Below are positions 60,193 through 64,000 of a stretch of 64,000 nt of DNA, piece by piece. A program made the translations under genes and the position numbers. How positions within the stretch are numbered: position 1 is the stretch's first letter; every line of letters begins with the position of its first letter. The stretch covers positions 124,001-188,000 of the forward strand of contig CALVEH010000004.1 of the NCBI GenBank assembly GCA_944326545.1, written 5' to 3'. A model generated the notes under the pieces. That model did not search any database. It saw only the letters and a program-made list of their open reading frames with translations, and had not been told where the DNA came from. The stretch comes from Candidatus Gastranaerophilales bacterium (lineage in GTDB: Bacteria; Cyanobacteriota; Vampirovibrionia; Gastranaerophilales; Gastranaerophilaceae).

Positions 60193-60615
60193 ATGATAGT
60201 AATTACTGATAACGATAACAAAAAGCCGAACTTTAAAGGACGAATTTTCTTAAAAACAACAAAAATGGTTCCTGAAAAAATGGAAGTTGTTAAAAGAATT
60301 TCTCACAAATTAAAAAAATATATTCATAACGAAAACTTTGACTTGCTTTTTTATTACAAACTCAAAGAGGGTTACGACGGATTGCATGTTTCCGCCCAAA
60401 AGGGTCATAAAACAAACATATTCACAAAAGGAATCGATATTTGCATGCCGGATCTTGAAAACATAACAGACGAAGATTACATAGAAATGGCAAAAGGTGC
60501 AATTCAACGATATAAAGAATTTTATCCCAAAGAGGCAAGAACACCTAACCAAAGCCTTTTTGAACAGATGAAAAGCAAAGCAAGAAAGATATTAAAAAGA
60601 GAAAAAGTCGGTTAA
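60193..60615 (+). CDS. Small protein of unknown function cotranscribed with a radical SAM gene
   Basis: 140 residues starting 2 bases after the radical SAM stop. DNDNKKPNFKGRIFLKTTKMV at the start contains the FKG motif. The rest is mixed alpha/beta with FDLLFYYKLKEGYDGLHVSAQKG and a basic helical C-terminus. No family known to me. It may be a substrate, partner or unrelated passenger of the radical SAM enzyme. The terminator at 60602-60632 overlaps its last codons. Confidence 0.6.
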   Translation: MIVITDNDNKKPNFKGRIFLKTTKMVPEKMEVVKRISHKLKKYIHNENFDLLFYYKLKEGYDGLHVSAQKGHKTNIFTKGIDICMPDLENITDEDYIEMAKGAIQRYKEFYPKEARTPNQSLFEQMKSKARKILKREKVG

Positions 60616-60632
60616 TTAAAACCGACTTTTTT
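60602..60632 (+). terminator. Rho-independent terminator
   Basis: A 12-bp perfect stem (60602-60613 with 60620-60631, GTCGGTT core) with AATTAA loop and T-run. It begins inside the last codons of the preceding gene. Confidence 0.9.
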
Positions 60633-60753
60633 GATTCAATAATTTGAATAAATATTTTGTTCGTATGATAATTATAGAGGTGGATTATAACTAATCGTGA
60701 TTTTTAAAATTTAATTGTGAAAAACACATAAAAACCAAAAGAAAGGTGAACAC

Positions 60754-62919
60754 ATGTTAAAAGAACAACTAGACAAAATCATGCGTCCAAAAGCAATAGC
60801 TGTTGTTGGCGCATCTACAAAGGACCATACTATCGGTTCTGACATCATGAAAAGATTAAAAGAATACAAATTCACAGGAAACATCTATCCTGTTAATCCT
60901 AAAGGCGGAGAAATCGAAGGATTCAAAGCTTATACAAACGTTAAAGAAATCCCTGGCGAAGTTGATTTAGCTATCATCGTTATCGCTCAAAAATTTGTAT
61001 TGCAAGCAATTGACGATTGCCACGAAAAAGGCATCAAAGGTATTTGTATCATTTCTGCCGGATTCAAAGAATCAGGTGCAGAAGGTGCAGAAGCTGAAAA
61101 ACAATTGGTTGCTAAATTAAAAGAATACGGTATGAGATGCGTTGGTCCAAACTGCTTGGGTGTTGTAAACACAGCTCCGGACATCAGAATGGACGGTTGC
61201 TTTGCTGAATCTCTTCCTGAAAGAGGTAACATCGGTTTCGTTTCTCAATCAGGTGCTTTAGGCGGCGGTATCTTGAACATATTGAAAGACCTTAACTTAG
61301 GTTTTGCTCAATTCATTTCAATCGGTAACCAAGCTGACGTTAACGCTGAAACAGCTATGGAATACTGGGAAAACGAAGACGATGTAAAACAAATCTTGTT
61401 ATACATGGAATCTATCCAAAACCCTGCTAACTTCAGAAAATTAGCTACAAGAATCACTAAGAAAAAACCAATCCTTGCTTTAAAAGCAGGTCGTTCTGCA
61501 GCAGGTGCTTCAGCAGCATCTTCTCACACTGGTTCTTTGGCTGGTGCTGACAAAGCAGCTAACGCTTTATTAATGCAATCAGGTGTTATCAGAGAATACT
61601 CTTTGAAAAACTTGTTTGCTACAGCTAAAGTTTTTGCAACTTCTCCAATTCCAAAAGGAGACAGAGTTGCTATCATTACTAACTCAGGCGGCCCTGGTAT
61701 CATGGCTACAGACGCTGTTTGCGAATACGGTATGCAAATGGCTAAACTTTCTGATGCTACAAAAGAAAAATTAAGAAGCTTCTTACCGGCAGCAGCAAGT
61801 GTTAAAAACCCTGTAGATATGATTGCTTCAGCTCCTATCGAACACTACAAACAAACACTTGAAACAGTTATTGCTGACGAAAACGTTGATATGATTGGTG
61901 TTATCTACTTGCCATTCTTAGGCTTGAAAGATATCGACGTAGCTCAAGCTTTGATGGAAATTAAAGCTAAATATCCTGAAAAACCAATCATCGGTATTTT
62001 CATGACTAAGAGTGAATTCTTCACAAAACTTTCTAACATGGATGTTAATATGCCGTTCTTTATGTATGCTGAAGAAGCTGCTGACGGATTTAACAGACTT
62101 AACCAACAAAGAAAATGGATGGAAAGACCTGAAGGCAAAATGCCTGTTTATGATGTAGATAAAGCTAAAGCTGAAAAAATCATCAAAGCAGCTGTTGCTG
62201 ACGGACGTGCTCAATTAACTACATTGGAATCAATTGATGTATTGGATGCTTACGGCATCAGAGCTTGCAAATACGGTCTTGCTACTAACGAAGAAGAAGT
62301 TGTTAACTTAGGTAATTCAATCGGATACCCGGTTGTTATGAAAATGACTTCTAAAACAACTTCTCACAAAACAGATGTTGGCGGTGTAAGAGTTAACATC
62401 CAATCAGAAGAACAATTAAGAGCAGAATACAAAGACTTAATTGCAAAATTAACAGAAAAAGGACTTATCGACGGTCTTGAAGGTGTAATCATTCAAGAAA
62501 TGGTTAAAGGCAACCGTGAAATGGTTTGCGGTATTGCAACAGACCCACAATACGGTCCTATGATGATGTTCGGTTTGGGCGGCGTATTCATTGAAACAAT
62601 GAAAGACGTTACTTTCAGAATCGCTCCATTAACAGATGTTGACGCTGATGAAATGATTAAATCAGTTAAAGCATACGAATTGTTAAAAGGTGCTAGAGGT
62701 ACTAAACCTGCTGATATGGCTCAAATCCAAGAAACTCTATTGAGATTGTCTCAAATGGTTAATGACTTCAAATTCATTGATGAATTGGATATCAACCCAT
62801 TGCTTATCTCTGAAAAAACAGGTGAAGGCATTGCTGTTGACGGACGTATCAAAGTTAGAGTTGACGAAGTTAAAGAATACTTTGGCTGTGGTAGCGAATG
62901 CTGCTCTTGCTCTAAGTAA
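60754..62919 (+). CDS. ADP-forming acetate/acyl-CoA ligase (fused alpha-beta) with Cys-rich tail
   Basis: 721 residues. The alpha part has a CoA-binding Rossmann domain (AIAVVGASTKDHTIGSDIMKR) and the ligase domain with the phosphohistidine H258 in SSHTGSLAG. The C-terminal beta part, from about 490, is an ATP-grasp domain (IGYPVVMKMTSKTTSHKTDVGGVRV). It makes ATP from ADP, Pi and acyl-CoA (or the reverse), giving energy in fermenters. The start has AAAGGTGA. Codon use is biased to GCT, GGT and AAA-rich choices, as in highly expressed genes. The last 11 residues (GCGSECCSCSK) hold four Cys and are not part of the usual domain. Confidence 0.92.
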   Translation: MLKEQLDKIMRPKAIAVVGASTKDHTIGSDIMKRLKEYKFTGNIYPVNPKGGEIEGFKAYTNVKEIPGEVDLAIIVIAQKFVLQAIDDCHEKGIKGICIISAGFKESGAEGAEAEKQLVAKLKEYGMRCVGPNCLGVVNTAPDIRMDGCFAESLPERGNIGFVSQSGALGGGILNILKDLNLGFAQFISIGNQADVNAETAMEYWENEDDVKQILLYMESIQNPANFRKLATRITKKKPILALKAGRSAAGASAASSHTGSLAGADKAANALLMQSGVIREYSLKNLFATAKVFATSPIPKGDRVAIITNSGGPGIMATDAVCEYGMQMAKLSDATKEKLRSFLPAAASVKNPVDMIASAPIEHYKQTLETVIADENVDMIGVIYLPFLGLKDIDVAQALMEIKAKYPEKPIIGIFMTKSEFFTKLSNMDVNMPFFMYAEEAADGFNRLNQQRKWMERPEGKMPVYDVDKAKAEKIIKAAVADGRAQLTTLESIDVLDAYGIRACKYGLATNEEEVVNLGNSIGYPVVMKMTSKTTSHKTDVGGVRVNIQSEEQLRAEYKDLIAKLTEKGLIDGLEGVIIQEMVKGNREMVCGIATDPQYGPMMMFGLGGVFIETMKDVTFRIAPLTDVDADEMIKSVKAYELLKGARGTKPADMAQIQETLLRLSQMVNDFKFIDELDINPLLISEKTGEGIAVDGRIKVRVDEVKEYFGCGSECCSCSK

Positions 62920-62937
62920 GAACAAATACAATCATTC

Positions 62938-62973
62938 AAAAACTTCCTCGTTTTATAAACGGGGAAGTTTTTT
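62938..62973 (+). terminator. Rho-independent terminator
   Basis: A stem of 11 or more pairs (one G.U) with a TAT loop (62954-62956) and a T-run, 19 bases after the ligase stop. Confidence 0.88.
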
Positions 62974-63003
62974 GTATGAAATATTTTTATAACCGAGTAT
63001 TAA

Positions 63004-63213
63004 TTAGTCTTTATCAGGGATATAAGTAAAAATGTCGTTTGGTGTGCATTCTAATGCCCAACATAGTTTGTCAAGCGTATCAAACTCTATGCCAACATTA
63101 ACATCATTGTATAAATTTAAAACTGTATCATAGCTAAGCCCTGACATTCTCGCAAGCTCGGCTTTATTGATTCTTTTGCTTCCCATTATTGTTGACAAGT
63201 TGTTTTTAATCAT
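63004..63213 (-). CDS. XRE-family transcriptional regulator (small)
   Basis: 69 residues. NKAELARMSGLSYDTVLNLYNDVNVGIEFDTLDKLCWALECTPNDIFTYIP is an XRE HTH of the YoeB-neighbour/Cro class. Divergent from the 106-residue gene at 63325, with about 110 bases between them and a promoter for the right-hand gene. No operator palindrome is clear. Confidence 0.85.
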   Translation of the reverse strand: MIKNNLSTIMGSKRINKAELARMSGLSYDTVLNLYNDVNVGIEFDTLDKLCWALECTPNDIFTYIPDKD

Positions 63214-63243
63214 AGGGAAATTGTAACAGTTACGAAAACATCT

Positions 63244-63271
63244 GTTGATAATCAGGGTACTATGCTATATT
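63244..63271 (+). promoter_or_regulatory. Probable promoter with extended -10
   Basis: TTGATA (63244-63249), 16 bases, then TATATT (63266-63271) preceded by TGC, an extended -10. A second TATAAT lies at 63289-63294. Confidence 0.5.
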
Positions 63272-63324
63272 ATACATAATGTAGTCGATATAATTTGAAA
63301 CACAACTTAATAAAAAGAACAAAA

Positions 63325-63615
63325 ATGTTTGATAAATCTAAAAATGCCATCACCCCATCCTATCTTACAGACAAAGAATATGAAGACATGTTCGGCGTTT
63401 TGGATGAGGTTGCTATTGATATTATCCAGCTGCAAGGTATGATTGCAATGATAAAAGTGCTTTCGCAATTTAAAGATAAAAAAGAAATGATTCCTTTTGA
63501 CTATATAGAAACTTATGTTAAAAACAAAGCTTATAAAGCGAAAAAACAAAAAATAAAAGTAGATAACGTTGTTGAAAAAATTATTAAACAATACAATCTT
63601 GAAAATTGTTACTAA
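63325..63615 (+). CDS. Small protein of unknown function
   Basis: 96 residues from ATG 63325; a TTG ten codons upstream overlaps the second -10 box. It is helical: TPSYLTDKEYEDMFGVLDEVAIDIIQLQGMIAMIKVLSQFKDK, then a Lys-rich stretch. No recognised domain. The gene lies between an XRE regulator and enolase; a link with the XRE gene (divergent pair) is possible but not shown. Confidence 0.55.
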   Translation: MFDKSKNAITPSYLTDKEYEDMFGVLDEVAIDIIQLQGMIAMIKVLSQFKDKKEMIPFDYIETYVKNKAYKAKKQKIKVDNVVEKIIKQYNLENCY

Positions 63616-63655
63616 ACCCCAAAATAGAGCAAAGCAATGTTAATATATGCAAAAT

Positions 63656-63691
63656 AAAAAGCGGATTTTGATTTCTCAAAACCCGCTTTTT
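63656..63691. terminator. Bidirectional rho-independent terminator
   Basis: AAAAAGCGG (63656-63664) with CCGCTTTTT (63683-63691) plus TTTTGA/TCAAAA (63666-63671 with 63676-63681). Serves the small gene (+) and enolase (-). Confidence 0.9.
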
Positions 63692-63714
63692 AAGCTTTAT
63701 ATCACTTTAGATAA

Positions 63715-64000
<286 letters not shown>

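Noticed and set aside
60193-60615. Ribosomally made peptide precursor for the radical SAM enzyme
   Set aside because: At 140 residues with a mixed fold and no Gly/Cys-rich core, it does not look like a classical RiPP precursor; kept only as a possible partner.

Overview
This is a low-GC (roughly one third G+C by eye), gene-dense bacterial chromosome segment with no insertion sequence, prophage, integrase or CRISPR array. The best guess at its source is a non-photosynthetic relative of the cyanobacteria (Vampirovibrionia/Melainabacteria, Gastranaerophilales-like, gut type). Three things suggest this: a tRNA-Glu with the cyanobacterial layout (G1.U72 wobble and near-identical D and anticodon arms), a flagellar operon beside fermentative enzymes, and several small proteins with an Asn/Ser-rich start followed by a 'FKG' or 'FRG' motif. 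This placement is an inference (about 0.6). No 16S rRNA is present to settle it.

Layout. 1-6.1 kb: the end of ilvH, a DUF4127 protein, an M20 peptidase, a small exported protein, then a one-carbon cluster of a MetE-core protein, a CooC-like nickel-insertion ATPase and FolD. 6.1-9.2 kb: three DUF3137-type paralogues in tandem. 9.2-12.9 kb: a DUF6812-like protein, a family 9 glycosyltransferase, rpmE and proS. 12.9-23.7 kb: mixed genes including an HExxH protein, exported hydrolases, Hsp20, a PhoU-like/Pit phosphate pair, a degenerate HD-GYP protein and a candidate guanidine-modifying deiminase. 23.8-30.8 kb: a flagellar export/basal-body operon (fliF, a divergent gene in the fliG slot, fliH, flhA, fliI). 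30.8-36 kb: YjbQ, a serpin-like exported protein, a RelA/SpoT-fold protein with a small partner behind a strong inverted repeat, and an exported GHL10 hydrolase. 36-43.3 kb: a DnaJ-like protein, two nitroreductases, a HAD protein, RlmH, the shikimate genes aroC-aroK-aroB, and a divergent HTH/small-protein pair. 43.3-51.3 kb: a class V aminotransferase, a NifX-like protein, a second HExxH protein, a two-domain glycosyltransferase, tRNA-Glu, mutS and XRE regulators. 51.4-58 kb: a pirin, an antiporter-like permease, the biotin pair bioC-bioG and gltX. 58-64 kb: a MerR-like coiled-coil protein, a radical SAM protein with a small partner, an ADP-forming acetate-CoA ligase, XRE regulators and the C-terminus of enolase.

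How the genes fit together. The metabolic genes fit an anaerobic, fermentative cell: enolase, ADP-forming acyl-CoA ligase for substrate-level ATP, FolD and MetE-like C1 chemistry, aromatic amino acid and biotin synthesis. Most transcription units end in clear rho-independent terminators and most starts have AAGGAG-type ribosome sites. A minority of starts lie only 5-6 nt after a -10 box and look leaderless.

The most novel-looking material is: (1) the RelA/SpoT-fold gene with its palindrome and small partner (32.35-33.85 kb); (2) the PAD/agmatine-deiminase-like protein (22.5-23.65 kb); (3) the recurring N-terminal FKG motif; (4) cysteine-rich C-terminal tails on the acyl-CoA ligase and enolase; (5) the MetE-core/CooC/FolD cluster; and (6) the non-canonical gene in the fliG position.
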